Source: an uncultured Prevotellaceae bacterium (lineage in GTDB: Bacteria > Bacteroidota > Bacteroidia > Bacteroidales > Bacteroidaceae). Taken from it: a stretch of 47,400 bases of DNA. Below, piece by piece: positions 33,769 to 41,241 of the stretch (positions are counted from its first letter, which is position 1; each line of letters begins with the position of its first letter). The stretch is taken from NCBI GenBank assembly GCA_946406555.1, contig CAMJLB010000004.1:1-47400 (forward strand), written 5' to 3'. Below the pieces are notes generated by a model, which was not told the origin of the DNA, ran no database searches, and worked only from the letters and a program-made list of their open reading frames with translations. Made by a program: the position numbers and the translations under genes.

Positions 33769-34489
33769 CAAATTGCACTTCCTTGAAGGCATAGCGTCGC
33801 TTTTGCTGAGCGTGGTCGCGCAACACCAAGGTTCCATCGTCTTCTACGGTAATCAGTCGGGCTTCGAAGAGACCGTTGGCATCGCGGTAGGCATGGTATC
33901 CTTCTTTGCGATATAGAAGGTCGCGATAGGCGGCGCGTATGGCTTCGGCATCCCAGTGTGTCAGTAGCTGGTCAAATTGTGCCATCGCGTCGTGCAGTAT
34001 CGTCTCACGGTGCAGATGGCGGTGGAGTAGCTGGCCCAGAGAGATGGGGTTGGGCGCATCGCTTTCAAAGTTCAGTTGGTTTATATTCAGACCGATGCCT
34101 ATGATACAGTCGCGTATGCGGTTGCCATTGAGGGTGTTCTCAATGAGTATGCCGCATATTTTTTTGTTGCCTACATAGATGTCGTTGGGCCACTTCACCG
34201 CCACTGGTGGCATGGCAGGCTCCTGTAATAGGGGTTGCAGCAGGCGGCAAAGGGCAATGGAGATGGCCATCGACAACTGGAACTGCTGCGACGCTGCAAT
34301 CCATGTAGGGTGTATCAGCACCGAGAAAAGCAGGTTCTTTCCTGGTTGGCTTTCCCAACTGTTGGTACCGCACCCCCTGCCGGCCGTTTGATAGTCGGCC
34401 CACACCACAACGTTGCCCGTTGGGTGATGTTCGCGTAGCCAGTGGTTGGTCGAGTTGGTCTCGCCGATGTGTATATATTCGAAGTTCAT
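33761..34489 (-). CDS. birA: Biotin--[acetyl-CoA-carboxylase] ligase, catalytic domain only
   Basis: Attaches biotin to the carrier lysine of biotin-dependent enzymes. Seen: IGETNSTNHWLRE (N-terminal T-S-T-N motif), QTAGRGCGTNSWES (the GRGxxGxxW biotinyl-AMP loop, here GRGCGTNSW), NLLFSVLIHP, VKWPNDIYV and KKICGILIEN with GIGLNIN. It has 242 residues and lacks the N-terminal DNA-binding domain of E. coli BirA, so it is an enzyme and not a repressor. Start 34489 (MNFEYIHIGE) is the natural N-terminus; the frame extends upstream without motifs. Its 3' end overlaps the convergent ispG gene by 8 bases. Confidence 0.95.
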   Translation of the reverse strand: MNFEYIHIGETNSTNHWLREHHPTGNVVVWADYQTAGRGCGTNSWESQPGKNLLFSVLIHPTWIAASQQFQLSMAISIALCRLLQPLLQEPAMPPVAVKWPNDIYVGNKKICGILIENTLNGNRIRDCIIGIGLNINQLNFESDAPNPISLGQLLHRHLHRETILHDAMAQFDQLLTHWDAEAIRAAYRDLLYRKEGYHAYRDANGLFEARLITVEDDGTLVLRDHAQQKRRYAFKEVQFVI

Positions 34490-34536
34490 GATGGTGATTG
34501 GGGAGGGGGTGAAGGTCCTCTCCCCACCGTGAAGCC

Positions 34537-35277
34537 TTATTTCAGGAAGTCCTGACGGCGAAGTGCCTGCAACAAGCCTTCCGACATGGCCTCGTTGTCT
34601 TGGCGCGTGTAGCGTATGTCGGTGAAGATCTGTGCCAGCGTTTCTTTGTGGTTCAGCTCGACGAAGTGTCGGTTTTCTTCCAGGTTCTCTTTCTCTTGGT
34701 AATAGCGGTCTATGTCGGCCGGGCTGTAGTCGTGGTAAGTCTCGCTGTGCACGAAGCTTTCCATGGGCAGCCGGTCGCTCTGCGTCGGCTCTTCGGCTGG
34801 CCACCCCACGGTGAGCGTGGCTATGGGCATCGTGAGCTTTGGCAGCTGCAGCACGTCGATGATGGTCTGTGGCTGGTAGACGGTGGTGCCCAGATAGCAG
34901 TAGCCCAGTCCTTCTTCGTCCATCAGGCAGCAGAGGGTCTGCGTGTAGAGCAGCGCGTCGATGGCCGCGTTCTGAAACGACAGGAAATTATTGTATCCGG
35001 GCGAGGCCTTGCGGCAGCGTGCCCATGCCGACGTGCGGTTGAAGTCGGCACAGATGGTGAGCACCACCGGTGCCTGCGTCACCATGGGCTGGTTGAAGTG
35101 GGCTGGTGCCAGACGCTGTTTCATTTCCGGTTGTCGTGTCACCACCACGCTGTAAAGCTGCAGGTTGCCCATGGTCTGTGTGCGTGCGGCCTCGGTGAGC
35201 AGCCGGGAGAGCAGGTCGTCGGTCACCTCCCGGTCGGCATATTTGCGTATGCTGCGTCGTGTGAGTAGGTTTTTCAT
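34537..35277 (-). CDS. NADPH-type nitroreductase / FMN oxidoreductase family protein
   Basis: Flavoprotein of the nitroreductase superfamily. The N-terminus RRSIRKYADREVTDDLL is the FMN-binding signature; AARTQTMGNLQLYSVVV, FLSFQNAAIDALLYTQTL and EGLGYCYLGTTVYQ are typical, and LTVGWPAEEP follows near residue 180. The C-terminal tail (about 190-246) is long and charged, as in NfsA-like members. It has 246 residues. The ATG at 35277 overlaps the stop of the upstream M6 protease gene by 4 bases (ATGA), so the two are translated together although no functional link is known. The physiological substrate is unknown. Confidence 0.92.
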   Translation of the reverse strand: MKNLLTRRSIRKYADREVTDDLLSRLLTEAARTQTMGNLQLYSVVVTRQPEMKQRLAPAHFNQPMVTQAPVVLTICADFNRTSAWARCRKASPGYNNFLSFQNAAIDALLYTQTLCCLMDEEGLGYCYLGTTVYQPQTIIDVLQLPKLTMPIATLTVGWPAEEPTQSDRLPMESFVHSETYHDYSPADIDRYYQEKENLEENRHFVELNHKETLAQIFTDIRYTRQDNEAMSEGLLQALRRQDFLK

Positions 35278-37478
35278 TTTACGATGATTTTCTTTCCGTT
35301 TTTGATATAGATGCCTTTGGGCAGCTGCCCTTCGCTGAGGCGTCGCCCCTGCAGGTCGAAGGTGGCGTTGGCCTGTGGGCACTGCTGTGTGAGTGTGGCC
35401 GTGTGTATGGCACTTGGCGTAATGGCTCCGTCGACGACGCGCACCTCATCGAGGAAGAACCGCTTCTCTAAGGCAAAGGTGACGGTGGCGGTGCCCGTGC
35501 CCTTGAGCGTGGCCTCGCACTGTGTCCACTGCCCTTTGCCCACCTTCAGCTGTTGGGGGCTGATGGTGAATCCGTCGGATGCCATGAGGTAGATGATGGA
35601 GTCTTCCTGCTGGGTGTTCCATGCAGCGGCTTTGAAGAGGAGCGTTGCCTCGCCGTCGATGGTGAAGGGTGGGGTGGTGGCCCTCCCCTCGGTAGAGCCG
35701 GTGCCGAACTTGGCGCATTTGTTGGCCCCGTAGGCCTTGCCGCCCTGAGTCACCCAGCCTTCGTTGTCGGTTATGAGTTCGCCGTTGGCTATCTGCCCCG
35801 TCCACATGCCGTCGTTGCCGCCTTTGTTCTGGCACTTGTCGAACGACTCATAGAACAGTTCGTCGCCAGTGATGACGGGGTCGTCATCGTCGTTGTTGCC
35901 GTCGCCTGCTTGCGAGGCGGCCTTGGCCACATAATCGAAGCTCATGGTGCCGTCGCTGTTCTGCCGTATGTTCACGATGCCCCATTCCGTTGTCTTCGTG
36001 CCCTTTTTGTTGCGGTTGAAGAGTGCGGGTGCAGGCTTCGAGGTGGGCGTGAGGCTGTCGTTGCGCAGGTAGGGGTATAGGTCGGTAGCGATGGTGCGGC
36101 GGGTGTAGTAGCCGGAGTAGCTGTTCCAGTATTCCGAGTCGTCGTCGTTGTCGGCATGCAGAAGCGTCATGCGCTGGTGGTCGTTGGTGGTGGTATAGCC
36201 CAACAGTCGGGCTGTTTCCTTGCTGACGATGGAGTTAGGAATGTTGTTCTGCCATACTTCTTTGTCGAAGTCCACATGGGTGATGAGCAGCCCCTTGGCG
36301 GGGTAGCCTTGGTCGAAGCCCGTCTTCTGCCTGTTCTCGACCATGAAGTACTCGTCGGGGTGGGCATCGTTGTAGATGATGTAGGTGTCGCCGTTCTGGC
36401 TCATGGGCAGCAGCCCTTCTACGCTGACGTCTTCATCGGCGAGCACGATGGGCTCCTTCCAGCCGCACATCATCTTCTCGTGGGCGGTGTAGCCGGCGGG
36501 CAGGAAGCCGTTGCCGTTATAGCTGCCCTGGCACATGAGGTCGAAGCTGCTCATGCCGAACTGTCCGGAGTAGAGAATGTCGTAGAAGTCGGGGATTCCC
36601 ATGCAGTGGCTGAACTCATGGCAGAAGCAGCCAATGCCTTCGATGTTGCCGCTGCTGTCTATCTCGTTGCTGCAGGCGTAGGTGTTGATGCTCGTGTTGT
36701 CGAGCGTGAGGGTCTTTCCGAAGTCTATGTTCAGCCTGGCCATGTGGGGCCAGACGCTCTTGCGCATCTGACTGTCGGCCTCGCCCTTTCCGGCATAGAG
36801 AATGAACACCTGGTCGGCCTCGCCGTCGCCGTCCCAGTCGTAGTCGGCAAAGTTCACCTCGCCGTCGGCCAGATGGCAGGCCTCGATGACCATTTCGTCG
36901 GGGTGCATGTCGTTGCCCTGCTGGTCGTTGTTGCCGTAGTAGGCCTGGTCGTACTGTAGGGTGTAGGGGCCTACTATGTCGAACTGCAGCTCGAACTGCC
37001 CGGCGCTCTGCTCCTTGAAGTAGTCGGCCACCGACCCTCTGAAGTTACCCTCGCTGTAGCCCAGCTCATTGAGAATGCGCCGGTATCGCTGCTTGTTGTT
37101 GGCCTTCTGAAACTTCACGTCGGTGAACTCCACGAGGATGACGATGCCCTGCTTCTTGCCCGTATAGTGGGTGCGCTCGCCAATGGGGGACTTTTTCTGC
37201 CGCTGCTGCCGGGCGAGGGCGGTGCGGGTGCGCCGGCTGTAGGAGAGCTTCTGGCGCAGTTCGCTCTCGGTGGTGGTCACGTAGGTGTCGTCGCGCTCCA
37301 CGTAGAGGGTTCCTTGCTCTGTGACCCAGTAGTGCAGGTGTTCGTCGCCCGTCAGTAAGGCTTTCACTTCGCTGCCGTCGGACAATTTCAAGGTGTGCCA
37401 GCATCCCGGCTTCGCAGGTACGGCAAAACAACAGATGGCAAGCATGCATGCCATGATGATGGAAATAGGTTTCTTCAT
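35274..37478 (-). CDS. Secreted M6-family metalloprotease with C-terminal sorting-like tail
   Basis: Zinc endopeptidase, likely exported. There is a signal peptide (residues 1-23), a pro-region to about 105, then an M6 catalytic domain with CHEFSHCMGIPDFYD (H287-E288-xx-H291, with the downstream Asp) and a DWDGDGEADQ calcium-type loop just before it. After about residue 530 comes a beta-rich accessory domain (FDKCQNKGGNDGMWTG onward). The last about 30 residues (FDLQGRRLSEGQLPKGIYI, then NGKKIIVK) match the tail of many Prevotella secreted proteins and resemble a type IX secretion signal. The ATG at 37478 is preferred to the adjacent TTG. It has 734 residues. Confidence 0.92.
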   Translation of the reverse strand: MKKPISIIMACMLAICCFAVPAKPGCWHTLKLSDGSEVKALLTGDEHLHYWVTEQGTLYVERDDTYVTTTESELRQKLSYSRRTRTALARQQRQKKSPIGERTHYTGKKQGIVILVEFTDVKFQKANNKQRYRRILNELGYSEGNFRGSVADYFKEQSAGQFELQFDIVGPYTLQYDQAYYGNNDQQGNDMHPDEMVIEACHLADGEVNFADYDWDGDGEADQVFILYAGKGEADSQMRKSVWPHMARLNIDFGKTLTLDNTSINTYACSNEIDSSGNIEGIGCFCHEFSHCMGIPDFYDILYSGQFGMSSFDLMCQGSYNGNGFLPAGYTAHEKMMCGWKEPIVLADEDVSVEGLLPMSQNGDTYIIYNDAHPDEYFMVENRQKTGFDQGYPAKGLLITHVDFDKEVWQNNIPNSIVSKETARLLGYTTTNDHQRMTLLHADNDDDSEYWNSYSGYYTRRTIATDLYPYLRNDSLTPTSKPAPALFNRNKKGTKTTEWGIVNIRQNSDGTMSFDYVAKAASQAGDGNNDDDDPVITGDELFYESFDKCQNKGGNDGMWTGQIANGELITDNEGWVTQGGKAYGANKCAKFGTGSTEGRATTPPFTIDGEATLLFKAAAWNTQQEDSIIYLMASDGFTISPQQLKVGKGQWTQCEATLKGTGTATVTFALEKRFFLDEVRVVDGAITPSAIHTATLTQQCPQANATFDLQGRRLSEGQLPKGIYIKNGKKIIVK

Positions 37479-37507
37479 CAATAGGGCTTTTTCTGTATAT
37501 CAGTCTG

Positions 37508-37515
37508 CAAAGTTA
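37508..37515 (-). promoter_or_regulatory. -7 element for the M6 protease-nitroreductase pair
   Basis: TAACTTTG on the minus strand, 29 bases before the ATG; no clean -33 TTTG. It lies close to the opposing promoter at 37557-37588. Confidence 0.5.
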
Positions 37516-37556
37516 CGTATTTTTGTCGAAAATAGCGCAGATAAAGTTTAAAATCG

Positions 37557-37588
37557 TTTGGCTGTTTGGGTATTTTCAATTATCTTTG
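37557..37588 (+). promoter_or_regulatory. Promoter of the 37623 gene and folB
   Basis: TTTG (37557-37560), 20-base spacer, TATCTTTG (37581-37588); full consensus. It shows that the small ribonucleotide-reductase-like gene begins here and is not the tail of a longer gene. Confidence 0.82.
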
Positions 37589-37622
37589 CACTTTGAAAGA
37601 ACAAAAGAAGCAAGAAACCGTG

Positions 37623-38324
37623 ATGGTTATGGATACACAAGTGATATATACAATCTCAGAGGCGCAGAATGCCATCCTTTCTGCCTACGGTGGCACCGAG
37701 CATCTGATAAGCGAGCTGAAGAAATGCGAACAGCACGAGGCCGACCCGGTGAGCGAAGGCCAGATGCGCCGCTTGCTGGCCCATCTGGGCGAGCTCACCC
37801 CCGAGGGAGAGTTGCGGGTGGGCGTGGGGCCACAGGTAACCGAAGTGCGTCCGCAGGTGTTGGAATGCGACGTGGTGCGTTTCCAGAACAACAAGGAGAA
37901 ATGGGTGGCCTTGGTAGGATTGCTCGACGGGCGCCCCTACGAGATCTTCACCGGACTGCAAGACGACGACGAGGGCATTATGATACCTAAGTCGGTGAGC
38001 AGGGGAAAGATTGTGAAGCAGGTGAATGCTGATGGCACCAAGCGCTACGACTTCCAGTTTACCAACACGCGTGGCTATAAGATTACGGTCGAGGGACTGT
38101 CGGAGCGGTTCAACCCGGAATACTGGAACTATGCCAAGCTCATCTCGGGGGTGTTGCGCTATCGCATGCCTATCGAACACGTGATAAAGCTCGTGGCTTC
38201 GCTGCAGTTGCAGAGCGAGAGCATCAATACATGGAAAAACGGTGTGGAGCGGGCACTGAAGAAATACCTGCCTGCAGGCAGCATGGGGGTCGATGAAACC
38301 CAGCCCCAGGAAGAGCAGCAATGA
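37623..38324 (+). CDS. Stand-alone protein resembling the C-terminal region of B12-dependent ribonucleotide reductase
   Basis: From about residue 80 the sequence (ECDVVRFQNNKEKWVALVG, GRPYEIFTGLQDDDEG, KRYDFQFTNTRGYKITVEGL, FNPEYWNYAKLISGVLRY, NTWKNGVERALKKYLPAGS) closely resembles, from memory, the segment after the catalytic barrel of Bacteroidales adenosylcobalamin-dependent ribonucleotide reductase. The catalytic domain is absent, as is the terminal CxxC zinc-finger-like tail of the long form. Residues 1-80 (ISEAQNAILSAYGGTEHLI...) are unfamiliar. The 233-residue product has its own consensus promoter and no reductase remnants upstream, so it appears to be a real gene. ATG 37629 is an alternative start. 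It overlaps folB by 4 bases. Confidence 0.7.
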   Translation: MVMDTQVIYTISEAQNAILSAYGGTEHLISELKKCEQHEADPVSEGQMRRLLAHLGELTPEGELRVGVGPQVTEVRPQVLECDVVRFQNNKEKWVALVGLLDGRPYEIFTGLQDDDEGIMIPKSVSRGKIVKQVNADGTKRYDFQFTNTRGYKITVEGLSERFNPEYWNYAKLISGVLRYRMPIEHVIKLVASLQLQSESINTWKNGVERALKKYLPAGSMGVDETQPQEEQQ

Positions 38325-38704
38325 TTCTCAGCGAAAGTAAGATATTCATCGATGGCCTGCGGCTGACGGCGCGACATGGCGTGCTGCCACAGGAACGGTT
38401 GGTAGGGGCACAATTTATAATATGTTTGCGCGTACATTATAATGTAGCTCGCGCCATGCATAGCGACGATGTGGCCCACACGCTGAACTATGCCACGCTT
38501 TGCGACCTGGTGAGGCGCGAGATGGCAGTACCCTCCCGGCTGTTGGAACATGTGGCCGGAAGGATAGGGAAGGCAGTCTTCGAACAATGGCCCGAAGCGA
38601 CGGCATTAGACCTTAGACTGACCAAAGAGAACCCGCCCATGGGAGCCGACTGCGATGGGGCCGGCATAGAGCTACACTTAATAAATGATAAAACTATAGG
38701 CTGA
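38321..38704 (+). CDS. folB: Dihydroneopterin aldolase
   Basis: Folate pathway enzyme producing 6-hydroxymethyl-dihydropterin and glycolaldehyde from dihydroneopterin. The N-terminus SKIFIDGLRLTARHGVLPQE with the HGV motif and the catalytic-region Glu, AHTLNYATLCDLVRREM, SRLLEHVAGRI and LRLTKENPPMGADC, which carries the conserved lysine, are all FolB hallmarks. It has 127 residues, as expected. The start overlaps the preceding stop (ATGA), so it is coupled to the reductase-like gene. No other folate gene lies next to it. Confidence 0.95.
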   Translation: MILSESKIFIDGLRLTARHGVLPQERLVGAQFIICLRVHYNVARAMHSDDVAHTLNYATLCDLVRREMAVPSRLLEHVAGRIGKAVFEQWPEATALDLRLTKENPPMGADCDGAGIELHLINDKTIG

Positions 38705-38730
38705 AAGTGTTCTTTTTCGACGATAATCAG

Positions 38731-38738
38731 TAATTTTG
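38731..38738 (+). promoter_or_regulatory. -7 element for the amidase-MCE pair
   Basis: TAATTTTG, 20 bases before the amidase ATG; no recognisable -33 element. Confidence 0.5.
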
Positions 38739-38758
38739 CAAAATATATCTGTTTTAGG

Positions 38759-40057
38759 ATGCAGAAACGAATAGCTTTGTTGTGTTGTTGCCTGATGTGT
38801 TTCGCCGTGGCTTTTGCGGCAGCGAAAGGCAAGTTTGTGCTCGTCATCGATGCTGGCCACGGTGGCAAGGATGCCGGTGCTTGCAGTCATGGCGCAAAAG
38901 AGAAAGACATCAACCTGAAAGTGGCCCTGGCCTTCGGGCGGTATGTAGAAAACAACTGTTCCGATGTGCGGGTGATCTATACTCGCAAGACCGATGTCTT
39001 CGTGCCCTTGCATGAGCGGGCCGGCATAGCCAATCGCAACAAGGCCGATGTGTTCATATCCATACACACCAACTCGGTGGCAAGCAAGAAACCCATCTCG
39101 GGCATGGAGACCTACACCATGGGCATACGCCGGAGCGACGAGAAGCTCAGTGCCGCCCAGCGCGAGAACGAGGTGATATCCTACGAGGACGACTATAAGC
39201 AGCGCTATGCCGGCTACGACCCCAAGTCGCCCGAAAGCATGGCCATCTTCCAGATCATGAACGAGCATAACATGGCTTCAAGCGTGGAGCTTGCCAAGCT
39301 GATACAGAAGCATACCTGTGCCACGACGCGAATGCCCAACAAGGGCGTGAGGCAGGATGCCTTCCTTGTGCTGCGCGAGACGTCGATGCCTGCCTGTCTG
39401 GTAGAGCTGGGCTATATCACCACTGCTTCCGACCGTAATTTCCTTACCGACAGGGCCAACGTCGACAAGATGGGACGGGGCATCTATCAGGCTTTCGTGG
39501 CCTTTAAGAATAGCAAGATGGGGAGAGCCCAAGCGGCAGCAGCCGCCTCTGCCAGACCTGCCCCCGTGGCCGAAGCAGCACCCGCCCCGCCAGTAGGCAA
39601 GCCTCTCCGTCAGGAAACCGACAAGCCCGCCCGCCAAAAAGCCGACTCGCCCCTGCAGGTGGAAAACGCCGACGGACTGGTGGCCAACGACAGCACGGGG
39701 GAGACGCCTGCCTTAGCCGGGACCGCTGAGGTGCCAACCCCTGCCGACAAGCAGGCGGAGGCCCCAAGGGAGAGGAATGCAGAACAGCCGGTGTTCAAGG
39801 TGCAGATATTGGTGTCCGACACCCGGCTGAAGGCCCGCGACCGCCGGTTGAAGGGACTCACCGAGGTAGATGCCTTCCGCGAGGGCGGGCTGTGGAAGCA
39901 CACCGTAGGGGCATCGGCCAACTATAATGAGATATACAGCTTGCGCAAGAAAATACTCAGCAAGTTCCCGGAAGCCTTTATCATCGCCTTCAAGGATGGC
40001 GAGAAGATGAATGTGAACGCAGCCATACGCGAATTTAAGCAAAACAAGAATAAATAG
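38759..40057 (+). CDS. Periplasmic N-acetylmuramoyl-L-alanine amidase (amidase_3) with C-terminal SPOR-like domain
   Basis: Zinc amidase that cuts peptidoglycan cross-bridges from the glycan, probably during division. The signal peptide is MQKRIALLCCCLMCFAVAFA. The catalytic set is complete: H34 (IDAGHGGKDAG), E48 (GAKEKDINL), H103 (SIHTNS) and E216 (CLVELGYITTASD). An Ala/Pro-rich linker (about 258-345) is followed by a domain (FKVQILVSDTRLKARDRRLKG, split: FKVQILVSDT and RLKARDRRLKG) that resembles a SPOR septal peptidoglycan-binding fold. It has 432 residues. The MCE protein gene starts 12 bases downstream. Confidence 0.93.
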   Translation: MQKRIALLCCCLMCFAVAFAAAKGKFVLVIDAGHGGKDAGACSHGAKEKDINLKVALAFGRYVENNCSDVRVIYTRKTDVFVPLHERAGIANRNKADVFISIHTNSVASKKPISGMETYTMGIRRSDEKLSAAQRENEVISYEDDYKQRYAGYDPKSPESMAIFQIMNEHNMASSVELAKLIQKHTCATTRMPNKGVRQDAFLVLRETSMPACLVELGYITTASDRNFLTDRANVDKMGRGIYQAFVAFKNSKMGRAQAAAAASARPAPVAEAAPAPPVGKPLRQETDKPARQKADSPLQVENADGLVANDSTGETPALAGTAEVPTPADKQAEAPRERNAEQPVFKVQILVSDTRLKARDRRLKGLTEVDAFREGGLWKHTVGASANYNEIYSLRKKILSKFPEAFIIAFKDGEKMNVNAAIREFKQNKNK

Positions 40058-40069
40058 GAATACGAGAAA

Positions 40070-40972
40070 ATGAAATTTTTTTCCAACGAAGTGAAAATTG
40101 CCCTCGTGGCCATAATAGGCATAATAGTGCTGTTTTTTGGTATGAACTACCTGAAAGGCGTATCGATGTTTTCTGGCAATAAGAGCTACTATGCCAGCTT
40201 CGACAACGTCACAGGCCTTTCGCCGGCCAGTCCGGTCTTTGCCAATGGCTTTAAGATAGGCATGGTAGAGACCATCAACTACGACTATGCCCACCCGGAG
40301 AAAATCATTGTCGTGCTGGGCATCGACCCCAAGATGAAGCTGCCCAAGGGCACGACGGCAGAAATAGTGAGCGACTTGCTGGGCAATGTAAAGCTGGAGC
40401 TGAAGCTCGGCTCCAATTTCGCCGACTTCATGGCCGTTGGCGACACCGTGAGGGGGGGGATGCAGCAGGGCATCATGAGCAAGGCGGGCGACATGGTGCC
40501 CAAGATAGAGCAGATGCTGCCCAAGCTCGACTCCATCCTCAACAGTGTCAACGCCTTGCTGGCCGACCCCGCATTGTCTCATTCGCTGCATAACGTCGAC
40601 AACATCACCGCCAATCTTACTTCCACCACCAGCGAGCTCAAAAAACTTTCGGCATCGCTCAACAAGGAGATGCCCCGTATCATGTCGAATGTGAATGGGA
40701 CGCTTTCCAATACCGAGGCACTCACAGGAAAGCTGAACAACATCGACGTCGACGGTACCATGCGCAAGGTCGATGCCACACTGGCCAACGTGCAGCAGAT
40801 GACCCATGCGCTGAACTCCAGAGAAGGCACCCTGGGGCTGCTTATGCACGATGCCGGACTTTATAACCATCTGAATGCCACTATGCGCGATGCCGACTCG
40901 CTCTTGATAGACCTGAAGGCTCATCCGAAACGCTACGTGCACTTCTCTGTTTTCGGAAAGAAAGACCGATAA
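40070..40972 (+). CDS. MCE (MlaD-like) domain phospholipid transport protein
   Basis: Membrane-anchored substrate-binding component of an Mla-type lipid transporter. One N-terminal transmembrane helix (IALVAIIGIIVLFFGMNYL, about residues 9-27) is followed by a single MCE domain (about 38-115: YYASFDNVTGLSPASPVFANG, split: YYASFDNVTGL and SPASPVFANG; KIGMVETI; GTTAEIVSDLLGNVKLELKLG, split: GTTAEIVSDLL and GNVKLELKLG). After it comes a long helical, coiled-coil-like tail (about 130-290). It has 300 residues. The ATPase and permease partners are not here. Pairing with an amidase gene is a common Bacteroidales arrangement as far as I recall. Confidence 0.92.
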   Translation: MKFFSNEVKIALVAIIGIIVLFFGMNYLKGVSMFSGNKSYYASFDNVTGLSPASPVFANGFKIGMVETINYDYAHPEKIIVVLGIDPKMKLPKGTTAEIVSDLLGNVKLELKLGSNFADFMAVGDTVRGGMQQGIMSKAGDMVPKIEQMLPKLDSILNSVNALLADPALSHSLHNVDNITANLTSTTSELKKLSASLNKEMPRIMSNVNGTLSNTEALTGKLNNIDVDGTMRKVDATLANVQQMTHALNSREGTLGLLMHDAGLYNHLNATMRDADSLLIDLKAHPKRYVHFSVFGKKDR

Positions 40973-40992
40973 TTTTATTTTGTCTAAATAAG

Positions 40993-41036
40993 AATCGGCC
41001 GGTTATTACGCTTTTTCAGTGTATAACCGGCTGATT
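40993..41036 (+). terminator. Terminator after the MCE gene
   Basis: A 14-bp stem (40993-41006 with 41023-41036, one G-U) and 16-base loop, followed by TTTTA. It separates the amidase-MCE unit from dnaA. Confidence 0.75.
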
Positions 41037-41153
41037 TTTAGTATGTTCTATGTTTGCAATAGGGAATTTTTATCGACAAATCGTGAAACATTATAATCGC
41101 CCTTGTATGAGAAAGTTATGAGGTTTGTAAACACGATGTGAAAAAGAAGCCCA

Positions 41154-41185
41154 TTTGTATAATTCAGAAAAAATACCGAACTTTG
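41154..41185 (+). promoter_or_regulatory. Promoter of dnaA
   Basis: TTTG (41154-41157), 20-base spacer, GAACTTTG (41178-41185; first base differs from TAnnTTTG). It leaves a leader of about 50 bases. Confidence 0.65.
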
Positions 41186-41241
41186 CACCCAGTATAGATA
41201 ATTCAGCCTATATTGAAGTAAACTAATTTCTGTAACGCCCG

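Noticed and set aside
40973..41241. Calling oriC upstream of dnaA
   Set aside because: Only one near-match DnaA box, no box cluster, and gene-orientation changes in the window do not point to this spot.
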